Shown here in pieces: positions 1 to 5,830 of a stretch of 6,844 nucleotides of DNA. Below the pieces are notes generated by a model, which had not been told where the DNA came from, made no database searches, and saw nothing but the letters and a program-made list of their open reading frames with translations. Numbering within the stretch: the stretch's first letter is position 1; every line of letters starts with the position of its first letter. The DNA comes from Alphaproteobacteria bacterium. Lineage in GTDB: Bacteria; Pseudomonadota; Alphaproteobacteria; Sphingomonadales; Rhodothalassiaceae. The position numbers and the translations under genes were made by a program. The stretch covers positions 1-6,844 of the forward strand of contig RFKS01000303.1 in assembly GCA_003694205.1 (NCBI GenBank), read 5' to 3'.

Positions 1-335
1 CCGCCAAGCTGTTCAATCTCTATCCGAAGAAGGGTAGCCTCAGTGTCGGCGCCGACGCCGATATCGTGGTCTGGGATCCGGCGGCGTCGAAGACGATCTC
101 CGCGAAGACCCATCACCAGAACGTGGACTTCAACATCTTCGAGGGCATGGAGGTGACAGGGCTTGCCCGCACCACGCTGAGCCGCGGCAAGATCACCTGG
201 TGCGACGGCGATCTCCGGGCCGAGCGCGGCGCCGGGCGTTATGTCAAGCGGCCCGCCTTCCAGCCCGATTTCGCGGCGCAGACCATCCGCAACGAACGCA
301 GCCGGCCACGCCCGGTGCCGCGCGCGGCGGAATAG
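1..335 (+). CDS. hydA: Dihydropyrimidinase / D-hydantoinase, C-terminal part (5' end outside window)
   Basis: The reading frame is already open at the window edge (first whole codon at 3) and gives the last 110 residues before a TAG stop. The enzyme is a cytosolic zinc amidohydrolase that opens dihydrouracil or dihydrothymine to N-carbamoyl-beta-amino acids, the second step of reductive pyrimidine breakdown; many homologues also act on hydantoins. The visible part carries the family's C-terminal landmarks: AKLFNLYPKKG, the GADADIVVWDP beta-sandwich strand, and NVDFNIFEGMEVTG followed by GKITWCDG and RGAGRYVKRPAF, close to the usual hydantoinase tail. The metal-binding residues lie upstream, outside the window, so activity cannot be judged. 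The tail after the GRY block is Arg/Pro-rich and poorly conserved, as is common. The cytidine deaminase gene starts 5 bases after the stop, suggesting one transcript. The family call is firm; the exact substrate (dihydropyrimidine or hydantoin) is inferred. Confidence 0.9.
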   Translation, partial: AKLFNLYPKKGSLSVGADADIVVWDPAASKTISAKTHHQNVDFNIFEGMEVTGLARTTLSRGKITWCDGDLRAERGAGRYVKRPAFQPDFAAQTIRNERSRPRPVPRAAE

Positions 336-348
336 ACGTCATGACGTC
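335..348. repeat. 14-base perfect palindrome over the hydA stop / cdd start
   Basis: GACGTCATGACGTC reads identically on both strands. It begins at the last base of the TAG stop, fills the 5-base gap and includes the cdd ATG. It can also be read as a tandem GACGTCAT unit, and it contains TGACGTCA at 342-349. It could be an operator, a structure affecting cdd translation, or chance. Confidence 0.5.
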
Positions 349-751
349 AGTCTCGGATCAGGAGCTGATGCGGGCCGCGGAGACGGTGCGCGCCCGCGCC
401 CATGCCCCCTATTCGCGCTATCATGTCGGGGCCGCGCTCCTCGACGAGGCGGGGCGGCTCCATCTCGGCTGCAATGTCGAGAACGCCGCCTATCCGGAAG
501 GCACCTGTGCCGAGACCAATGCCATCGGTGCCATGGTCGCCGCAGGCGGTTCGCTCATCCGCACGATCGCCGTCGCCGGCGGTCCTGCGGGGGACGAACC
601 GCAAGCCTGCACGCCCTGCGGCGGCTGCCGGCAGCGCATCCGCGAATTCGCCGACGCGGAGACGCGGATCCTGCTTGCCGACGGCAAGGGCGGCATCCGC
701 GAATACCGCATGGGCGACCTCCTGCCGCTCAGCTTCTCGCTCGCGGACTAA
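341..751 (+). CDS. cdd: Cytidine deaminase
   Basis: A 136-residue protein, the usual size for the small homotetrameric cytidine deaminases, which hydrolyse cytidine or deoxycytidine to uridine or deoxyuridine plus ammonia in the cytosol. The full signature is visible: substrate-binding NVENAAYPEG at residues 45-54 (Asn45, Glu47), the zinc/catalytic motif CAE at 56-58 (Cys56 ligand, Glu58 proton shuttle), and the second zinc motif PCGGC at 92-96 (Cys93, Cys96). The early HAPYSRYHVGAAL segment (21-33) is also typical. ATG 341 is chosen because it gives the normal N-terminus; the frame is open further upstream but overlaps the hydantoinase gene. No strong Shine-Dalgarno precedes it, so translation may be coupled to the gene ending 5 bases before. 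Beside a dihydropyrimidinase it likely feeds cytidine into uracil breakdown. It ends in TAA 11 bases from the converging chorismate mutase gene. All key residues are present. Confidence 0.95.
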   Translation: MTSVSDQELMRAAETVRARAHAPYSRYHVGAALLDEAGRLHLGCNVENAAYPEGTCAETNAIGAMVAAGGSLIRTIAVAGGPAGDEPQACTPCGGCRQRIREFADAETRILLADGKGGIREYRMGDLLPLSFSLAD

Positions 752-772
752 AAACACCGGGCTCAATCCCGG
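750..772 (-). terminator. Rho-independent terminator for the minus-strand genes
   Basis: On the minus strand, CCGGG (772-768), a 6-base loop and CCCGG (761-757) form a 5-bp GC hairpin, followed by TGTTTTTA (756-749). The loop contains the TGA stop of the chorismate mutase gene, and the T-run is the complement of the end of the cdd TAA and following A bases. The stem is short but all G-C. Read on the plus strand, no T-run follows, so it should act mainly on the leftward transcript. Confidence 0.55.
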
Positions 773-1065
773 CGTTCGGCGCAGAGTCGGTCGAAGCAGC
801 GGAATTCATATTCGACGCACCAGGCGACGACGCGGCGATAGAGCATGTCGGCAAGTTCTTCCGGCACCCCCAATCGCGCGGCGTGGCCGCGGACCTTCTC
901 GAGCACTTGCGCGATGCGCGCTTCGTCGCGCACGTCCGCGCGTGCCGTCTTGAGGTGTGCCGCAGTCTCGATCAGCCGCACGCGATCCGCAAGAAGGGCA
1001 ATGATCATCTCGTCGATGCGGTCGATCCGCTCGCGAACCTCGTCCATTGTCCGACAGTCGTTCAC
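763..1065 (-). CDS. AroQ-class chorismate mutase / isochorismate-pyruvate lyase-like protein
   Basis: A small all-helical protein of the AroQ fold, which rearranges chorismate to prephenate (Phe/Tyr synthesis) or, in the PchB branch, splits isochorismate to salicylate and pyruvate. With a GTG start at 1065 it is 100 residues, a normal length. Visible landmarks: NDC-RTMDEVRERIDRID (N-terminal helix, Arg11), LLADRVRLIETAAHLK (Arg28 and Lys39 at the usual active-site positions), VRDEAR with Arg50, and the last helix AWCVEYEF, where Glu87 falls at the usual Gln site, as in some natural mutases. The position of E. coli Glu52 is Ile, recalling PchB. Starts: GTG 1065 has GGGGG six bases upstream and leaves a PchB-like N-terminus; TTG 1089 is preceded by GGGAGG at 4 bases; ATG 1119 and GTG 1146 lack a good ribosome site. 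It is a free-standing domain with no prephenate dehydratase or dehydrogenase part. Fold firm; mutase versus lyase activity unresolved. Confidence 0.8.
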   Translation of the reverse strand: MNDCRTMDEVRERIDRIDEMIIALLADRVRLIETAAHLKTARADVRDEARIAQVLEKVRGHAARLGVPEELADMLYRRVVAWCVEYEFRCFDRLCAERRD

Positions 1066-1155
1066 CTCGAACCCCCGGTCCGGTTTCAAGCAGCCTCCCT
1101 GTTTCGCCGGATCCTCCATATTTGCCGAGGGCGCAATTGGTCGCACGCCCGGAGA

Positions 1156-2292
1156 TCAGAATCGGCTGCGCGAGAGCCAGCCGATGAGGATGAGAAAGGC
1201 CGCACCCCAGGCGCCGGCGGCAAGGCCGAGAAGGACCTCACCCGCATCCGGCATGGCGAGGGCGGAAAGCCCGCGCAGGATCGCGGCAAGTGCGACGAGC
1301 CCGATCGCCACGACGAGGCACGACGGCAGTCCTATGGTGCGCCGCGCCCGCTGCAGGCTGACGCGGGCCATCATCGCCATGGCGAGCGTCCCGAGCCCGC
1401 CGACGAGCGACAGATGGAGCGCGTCAAGCGTCGCAAAGCGATCGCTCACCAGCGGGGCCAGTCTGAGGATCAGGCCGAGCCCGAGCCAGGCATAACCCAG
1501 GTGTAGAACGAAAAGCGCGCGCGCACGCACGAGCTCCCAGGCGCGCCAGCCGGAAAGCCGCATCAGGATCACCGTGCCTGCACCGGCCGCGGCAAGTGCC
1601 GCCACCCCCGGCCAGGCCCCCGCGGCGTCCAGCCCGAGCATGAGCGCGAGAAGGACGAGCCCCGCCCGCTCGAGATGCGGCTGGGCGAGGCCGTGCCGAT
1701 GGATGCCACGCTGCTGATGCGCACCCGAACTTGCGGCGGCGATGATGCGGCCGCCCATCGCAAAGAGAAGAAGGAGGACGACGTCCGCGGCAAGGCGGAT
1801 GCCGGCATCGGCGCCCGCCGCAAGCCAGCCCGTAACCGCCGCCGCGTACAGGCCTTCAGCAAGCGCGAATCCCGCAAGGATGAGGCCGAAGACGGCATTG
1901 CGCGGACTTTTCGCCGCCCTGAGCATGGGCCATCCGGCAAGCGCAAGAAGCGTCAGCGGATAGATCATGAGCATCATCGCGAACGCCGGCGAAGGCGCGA
2001 CCCCGCCCAGAACGGCGACCCGCCCTGCGAGCCAGGCCAGAAGGGCGAAAGCGATCGCGATCGGCCGCCGGCCGTTCAGCAGATAGCCGCCCATGACCGC
2101 GCCGGCGAAGCCGAACAGCATTTCATGCCCGTGCCAGGCCGGTGGCAGACCGTCGACGGCGACCATGCCCAGGGCGCTCGCCACCTTGAGCGGCACCACG
2201 AGCACGGCGATGAGTGCTGCGGCAGGAAAAAAGACATGGTGCGGCGCAGCCCGTCGCGCGTTGGCATTCTGTCCCGGTTGCTGGCGATACAT
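1156..2292 (-). CDS. NnrS-family multi-spanning membrane protein (divergent)
   Basis: A 378-residue, Ala/Leu/Gly-rich inner-membrane protein with roughly ten to twelve hydrophobic segments. NnrS proteins are haem- and copper-containing membrane proteins linked to denitrification and nitric oxide stress. Family landmarks: WHGHEMLFGFAGAVMGGYLL (residues 53-72, His54 and His56), FAMGGRII (177-184), VLHLGYAWLGLGLIL (262-276, His264) and ALHLSLVGGLGTLAMAMMAR (291-310, His293). It is slightly short: as I recall the family, a Pro-Asn-Trp-Thr-Gly stretch normally follows the GFLL helix, and here GGYLL runs almost directly into the next helix. GGRII is followed by AAAS rather than the usual Pro-containing sequence. 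The ATG at 2292 lacks a clear Shine-Dalgarno but lies 56 bases after the porin stop, so co-transcription is likely. The chorismate mutase gene follows on the same strand. No nitrite or nitric oxide reductase gene is in the window and no FNR/NnrR-type box was seen upstream, so a role in nitric oxide tolerance is family inference only. Confidence 0.8.
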   Translation of the reverse strand: MYRQQPGQNANARRAAPHHVFFPAAALIAVLVVPLKVASALGMVAVDGLPPAWHGHEMLFGFAGAVMGGYLLNGRRPIAIAFALLAWLAGRVAVLGGVAPSPAFAMMLMIYPLTLLALAGWPMLRAAKSPRNAVFGLILAGFALAEGLYAAAVTGWLAAGADAGIRLAADVVLLLLFAMGGRIIAAASSGAHQQRGIHRHGLAQPHLERAGLVLLALMLGLDAAGAWPGVAALAAAGAGTVILMRLSGWRAWELVRARALFVLHLGYAWLGLGLILRLAPLVSDRFATLDALHLSLVGGLGTLAMAMMARVSLQRARRTIGLPSCLVVAIGLVALAAILRGLSALAMPDAGEVLLGLAAGAWGAAFLILIGWLSRSRF

Positions 2293-2348
2293 GACCGGAC
2301 TTTAGGCGATAACCGTGCTATGCGGTATCTCGCTGACGTGGCATGTCC

Positions 2349-3614
2349 TCAAAGAGTAAATCCAAACTCGAACCGGAGGCCGATCACAAAGGCGTCACGT
2401 AAATCGGGGTGGGTCCCGGGATTGACGATATACTGCGCGTCGGGTTGCACGGTCAGCCAGTCGGCCAGGGGGGCCCGGTACGTGAGTTCGATGTTCGTTT
2501 CGCGCTTGTCCTCAGGCATTCCGGCAGCACGCGCAGCACGCAGGAAGCGCCCCCCGTTGCGTGCCAAGGCCACCGCGAGCCCGAGTTGATCCTCCGGGCG
2601 TCCCGGCAGAAGACCGGTATAGACGAGACCGCTTCCGAGATAGCTGCGAATCTGGTTGACCGAGGTATCGGCAATGCCGAAGCGAACCCAGGCGTCGAGT
2701 CGCCCTGGGCCGCCATCGGGCTCGCGGTATAGCGGGCCCTCTGCAAAGGCGTAGATACCATGATTGTCCGCCCGCATCTCGACATCCGGCAGGTCGAAAT
2801 TCGCCTCGACGGACTCGAATTTCGTCGTATAGGTCCAGGCCCCGAGCACGAGCCGCAAATCCGGAAGCGGGTGCGTATCGGCCTCGGCCACGATCAGGGC
2901 GCCCTCCCCCTTGCTCAGGTGAATTGCTGTCTTGCGTGGCTTGTTGCGCGTTCCCGGAACCGCGTCGAAGGCGGCGAGGCGAAATGTGAGCGGTGCCGCA
3001 AACTTGTAGTCGAGCCGCACGCCCGCCGAGGTGATGGGAAAGATGGAGGGGCCGTTAAGACCGGTCTGGGAGAATTCGGCCCCGATCCCGTGCGAGCTCA
3101 GGATGAACAGGCCCGAGGTCTCTATCGCATCGAATTCGGAATTGAGGTCGAACAAGCCCAATTTCGCGCTCGCCCGCCCATCGAGCAGGCGCTGCTCGTA
3201 CCAGGCCTCGAAAAGACGCACATTGCTTTCATTGTCGATATTCGAGACCACCTGCAGGTCGCCGACGACGGGGCCCGAGAAGGTGCTGTCGTTGTTGTAG
3301 AGGATATAGCCGAAGAATGTTCCGCCCTCATAGCCGAAGGCCTCGGACGCGACGCTGAGGGTCAGATCGAGATTGTCCATGTATCGCGCTGCCCGCCTCA
3401 GCCCGCCGCGCGTGTTGCCGATGATTTCTCCGGTGTAGCCAGCCTCGACAACGATCGGTTCGATGTCGACATTGTCCTCTTCACTTGCCACAGCTTGCGC
3501 CTGCGCCGAGGAAGGCATCCCGAGGCAAACCGATGGCGTCGCGATAAGAACACCGAAAAGGCACCTCCTCGCCAGCCGCCCCAGGGAGGCCTCGCGGATT
3601 TGTCCGTGTTTCAT
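2349..3614 (-). CDS. OprB-family carbohydrate-selective outer-membrane porin
   Basis: A 421-residue outer-membrane beta-barrel precursor. The N-terminus has a basic stretch, a hydrophobic core (FGVLIATPSVCLG, about 20-32) and an AQA-type signal peptidase I site near residue 41. The mature part shows OprB-family features: GEIIGNTRGGLRRAARYMDNLDLTL, EGGTFFGYILYNN, GDLQVVSNID, FEAWYEQRLLDGRASAKLG, DLNSEFDAIETSGLFILSSHGIG, NGPSIFP and, near the end, ETNIELTYRAPL and WLTVQPDAQYIVNPGT. Such proteins allow diffusion of sugars and similar solutes. The last strand, RFEFGFTL, alternates as expected but ends in Leu rather than the more usual aromatic residue. ATG 3614 is chosen over GTG 3632 because AGGAG (3628-3624) sits 9 bases upstream and it gives a better signal peptide. 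It is followed 56 bases later by the NnrS-like gene. The substrate is not evident, since no sugar transporter or sugar enzyme is nearby. Confidence 0.92.
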   Translation of the reverse strand: MKHGQIREASLGRLARRCLFGVLIATPSVCLGMPSSAQAQAVASEEDNVDIEPIVVEAGYTGEIIGNTRGGLRRAARYMDNLDLTLSVASEAFGYEGGTFFGYILYNNDSTFSGPVVGDLQVVSNIDNESNVRLFEAWYEQRLLDGRASAKLGLFDLNSEFDAIETSGLFILSSHGIGAEFSQTGLNGPSIFPITSAGVRLDYKFAAPLTFRLAAFDAVPGTRNKPRKTAIHLSKGEGALIVAEADTHPLPDLRLVLGAWTYTTKFESVEANFDLPDVEMRADNHGIYAFAEGPLYREPDGGPGRLDAWVRFGIADTSVNQIRSYLGSGLVYTGLLPGRPEDQLGLAVALARNGGRFLRAARAAGMPEDKRETNIELTYRAPLADWLTVQPDAQYIVNPGTHPDLRDAFVIGLRFEFGFTL

Positions 3615-3623
3615 ATTGTTCAG

Positions 3624-3628
3624 CTCCT
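3624..3628 (-). promoter_or_regulatory. Shine-Dalgarno of the porin gene
   Basis: On the minus strand AGGAG is followed by 9 bases and then the ATG at 3614. This decides the start: the in-frame GTG at 3632 lies upstream of this site and has no ribosome-binding sequence of its own. Confidence 0.7.
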
Positions 3629-3693
3629 GCACAGTTTTTGATTCTGCCGATACGAAGCGTGCAGGTTGCCGGAAGGCCGGCGCGACGGGGCGG

Positions 3694-3720
3694 GCGCTGA
3701 TCCACGCCGTGGATCAGCGC
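3694..3720. repeat. 27-base perfect odd-centred palindrome between MCP and porin genes
   Basis: GCGCTGATCCACG (3694-3706), one centre base C3707, then CGTGGATCAGCGC (3708-3720) give 13 perfect base pairs. In the leftward MCP transcript it forms a strong hairpin about 20 bases after the MCP stop codon, but no T-run follows, so it is not a standard intrinsic terminator. It lies about 80 bases upstream of the porin ATG, where it could also be an operator. A smaller stem, GCCGG / CCGGC (3668-3681), lies between it and the porin. I did not see another copy in the window. Confidence 0.75.
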
Positions 3721-3739
3721 ACCCGGTCCATTCTTCTGA

Positions 3740-5602
3740 TCAGGCGGCGGCCGCGTCCTCGCCGCGCACACGGGCGAGAAACGCCTGAACCTCCGTGCGC
3801 AGCCGGTGCGCCTCCTTGTTCAGCTCTTCAGCCGCGGTCAGGACTTCCTGACCTTCGTTCCGAGACGTCGTTGCCGCTTCGGACACCGCGGCGATATTGG
3901 TGCTCACCTGTTGGGTACCGGTCGCGGCCTGCTGCGTATTGAGCGAGATATCCTTGGTCGCCTCACTCTGTTCCTCGACCGACTCGGAAATATTCCCCGC
4001 AATATCATTGACCTCGCGTATCGCGTGGGTCACCTCGCCAATGACGCTGACGGCATCCCTTGTCGCTTCCTGAATAGCCTGGATCTGACCGGAAATGTCT
4101 TCAGTAGCCTTCGCGGTCTGCGACGCCAGATTCTTGACCTCGGACGCCACGACGGCAAATCCCTTGCCCGCCTCGCCGGCACGCGCCGCCTCGATGGTGG
4201 CGTTGAGCGCGAGCAGATTCGTCTGCGCCGCGATATCGTTGATCAGCTCGACGACCTCGCCAATCCTTTGCGCCGATTCCGCCAGATAATCGATGCGCTT
4301 GTTGGCAAGTTCCGTTTTCTCGGCACTCGTGTTGGCCACGCGTGCCGATTCCTTGACGCGTTCGACGATCGTGTTGATGGAATAGCTCAGCTCCTCGGCT
4401 GCGGCCGCGACCACGGTCACATTGTTCGAAGCCTGCTCGGTTGCCACACTTGCGGATTCTGCGGCCTTCTGTACCGAGCCCGTATTGTCCACCATGTTCC
4501 GCGCCGCGCCGCGCATCTGCTCGGAAGAGCTGGCAACCTGTTCAGCCACCGCCAGCACCGACTGTTCGAATTCGGCGGCAAGGCGCATCAGCTCTTCCCG
4601 CTGCTGGCGTTGCGCCTCTTCCCTTTGGCGCGCGCGCTCGTTCTTGCGCTCTTCCTCGAGGCGGCGCCGCTCTTCCTCCTGACGGGCTTCCTCCTCACGG
4701 CGGGCGAGCTCCTCGCGAGCACGCTCCGCCTCGGCTTCCGCCTGGGCCTCGAGAAGGTCGCGATAGCGGCGCAGCGCCTGCGCAATCTTGCCGATCTCAT
4801 CGCCGCGATCCTGGAACGGAATGGCGAGGTCCTTGTCGCCATTCATCACAGCCTCGAGCACATCGCTGATCCGGTTCATCGGCGCCGCGATCGTCTTGCG
4901 CAGGAGGAGCGCCCCAAGTGCCGCAATGAGAATGGCGATCCCACCGAGGACAATGGTTTGCGACGACAGGCTCTTCGCATTGTCATGCGACGCATCGATG
5001 GACCCATGCAGATCGGCAACGCGGGAATCGGAGAAGCGATTTGCCTCCTCGATGAGACTGTCGAGCGCGCGATCCATGTTGGTCGCGAATTCATCGAATT
5101 CGGGCATCAGGCGATTTCCCGCGGAAGGCCCCTCGTCGACATAGGCCTGCGCCATCTTCTTGCCAGTGGCGTAGAACGGATCGAATTGACTTTCGACCTG
5201 ATCAAGCTTCTTCGAAAGGTCGGCAAGGGATATTTCCGAGGCAATTGCCTTGGCCTGCTGGACCTGCTCGCGAAACAAACGCGCATGCTGGGCGGCCTCG
5301 TCAAAACCGCCGTCAAGGCCGTCTTGCCCGCGGGTGGCGGAAATGTCCTGCAGAAACTGCTGAACCTGGACGACGCTCAGTCGAATGCCGCCGATGAGCC
5401 GAACGAGCGGCACAACCTTTGTCCCGACGATTTCGCTCTGCGCCTCGATGCTCTCGAGCTCATGCGATTGGTCGACGACGGTAACCTCCGTCAAGACCGC
5501 GACGAGAACCATCGTTCCCGCCAACAGTCCAAATACGGAGAAGAGCTTGAAGGAGACGGACAGCGAATTAAATCGATGCCCGAGGAAAGTCAGTTTCGCC
5601 AT
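3740..5602 (-). CDS. Methyl-accepting chemotaxis protein with long charged coiled coil
   Basis: A 620-residue transmembrane chemoreceptor. Order: short cytoplasmic N-terminus; TM1 about 19-43; periplasmic sensor about 44-214, predicted all-helical and of four-helix-bundle size; TM2 about 216-235; HAMP about 235-285 (Pro241, [13 protein letters not shown]); a Glu/Arg/Gln-rich coiled coil about 284-345; then the MCP signalling domain. Its hairpin tip is textbook: [20 protein letters not shown] and [20 protein letters not shown] (454-493), the site of CheA/CheW contact. Glu/Gln-rich helices on both sides are candidate methylation regions. No C-terminal CheR-docking pentapeptide is present; the end is GEDAAAA. 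ATG 5602 is chosen because AGGGAG lies 7 bases upstream and a normal N-terminus with TM1 follows; the frame is open for another 372 codons upstream, but that part is antisense to the amidohydrolase gene. The ligand is unknown. No che genes are nearby, so it must use kinase machinery encoded elsewhere. Confidence 0.95.
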   Translation of the reverse strand: MAKLTFLGHRFNSLSVSFKLFSVFGLLAGTMVLVAVLTEVTVVDQSHELESIEAQSEIVGTKVVPLVRLIGGIRLSVVQVQQFLQDISATRGQDGLDGGFDEAAQHARLFREQVQQAKAIASEISLADLSKKLDQVESQFDPFYATGKKMAQAYVDEGPSAGNRLMPEFDEFATNMDRALDSLIEEANRFSDSRVADLHGSIDASHDNAKSLSSQTIVLGGIAILIAALGALLLRKTIAAPMNRISDVLEAVMNGDKDLAIPFQDRGDEIGKIAQALRRYRDLLEAQAEAEAERAREELARREEEARQEEERRRLEEERKNERARQREEAQRQQREELMRLAAEFEQSVLAVAEQVASSSEQMRGAARNMVDNTGSVQKAAESASVATEQASNNVTVVAAAAEELSYSINTIVERVKESARVANTSAEKTELANKRIDYLAESAQRIGEVVELINDIAAQTNLLALNATIEAARAGEAGKGFAVVASEVKNLASQTAKATEDISGQIQAIQEATRDAVSVIGEVTHAIREVNDIAGNISESVEEQSEATKDISLNTQQAATGTQQVSTNIAAVSEAATTSRNEGQEVLTAAEELNKEAHRLRTEVQAFLARVRGEDAAAA

Positions 5603-5609
5603 CTGGAAA

Positions 5610-5615
5610 CTCCCT
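5610..5615 (-). promoter_or_regulatory. Shine-Dalgarno of the MCP gene
   Basis: AGGGAG on the minus strand lies 7 bases before the ATG at 5602. It supports this start over the much longer open frame that continues upstream. Confidence 0.7.
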
Positions 5616-5726
5616 GGACTGGATCTTCGGCACTCGGCGATTCCCGACGACCCGAAGACTGGCTTGCTGACCCCCGCCCAAGGCTGTAGCGCGCAAAGAC
5701 TTAATAAAAGCTTGAAATAAAATTGA

Positions 5727-5755
5727 AGGGTCACCCTCTTGCCGGACACGTCCGG
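5727..5755. repeat. Pair of adjacent short palindromes, possible operator
   Basis: AGGGTCACCCT (5727-5737) is an 11-base palindrome with one centre base. CCGGAC / GTCCGG (5742-5755) has 6-bp arms around a 2-base centre, and its CCGGAC half is repeated directly at 5752-5757. They sit next to the AT-rich promoter core, with centres about 16-17 bases apart. Neither has a T-run, so a protein-binding role is more likely than termination. Confidence 0.4.
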
Positions 5756-5818
5756 ACGGATGAAGGGATTGTGACCTGCGTCCGCCCGACCTAGGCTCTT
5801 GGCACTGCTGTCGGCATC

Positions 5819-5823
5819 GGAGG
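5819..5823 (+). promoter_or_regulatory. Shine-Dalgarno of the amidohydrolase gene
   Basis: A perfect GGAGG lies 7 bases before the ATG at 5831, fixing that start and giving a protein that begins with a good signal peptide. Confidence 0.85.
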
Positions 5824-5830
5824 AAACACC

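Larger units (their letters stand above)
5603..5830. promoter_or_regulatory. Divergent promoter region between MCP and amidohydrolase genes
   Basis: The 228 bases between the divergent starts must hold leaders and probably promoters for both genes. The stretch 5698-5727 is strikingly AT-rich against its surroundings and is the likeliest promoter core. On the minus strand TTCAAT and TATTAA lie within it but only 15 bases apart, so I do not call a -35/-10 pair. Two palindromes follow: AGGGTcACCCT (5727-5737) and CCGGAC-AC-GTCCGG (5742-5755). Nothing coding was found. Confidence 0.5.

Noticed and set aside
1066..1146. Longer N-terminus for the chorismate mutase from GTG 1146 or ATG 1119
   Set aside because: Neither start has a Shine-Dalgarno, and the extra residues do not resemble the family. 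TTG 1089 remains a reasonable alternative to GTG 1065.
241..1506. 421-codon plus-strand frame across cdd, chorismate mutase and the end of the NnrS-like gene
   Set aside because: It overlaps three well-supported genes in other frames and gives an Arg/Pro/His-rich protein typical of out-of-frame GC-rich DNA.
2306..2333. Imperfect hairpin between the porin and NnrS-like genes
   Set aside because: Two 4-bp stems are separated by an internal loop with no T-run, too weak to call a terminator or operator.
1675..2589. 304-codon plus-strand frame antisense to the NnrS-like and porin genes
   Set aside because: Its Arg/Glu/Lys-rich composition shows no domain, while both minus-strand genes are clear family members.
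3806..5689. 627-codon open frame on the plus strand, antisense to the MCP gene
   Set aside because: It is the shadow of the MCP coding frame in GC-rich DNA. Its protein is rich in Arg/Leu/His with no recognisable domain, whereas the minus-strand frame encodes a textbook chemoreceptor.
5800..5815. Possible sigma-54 promoter (TGGCAC-N5) before the amidohydrolase gene
   Set aside because: The -12 element is TCGG instead of TTGC, and a start there would fall on the Shine-Dalgarno.
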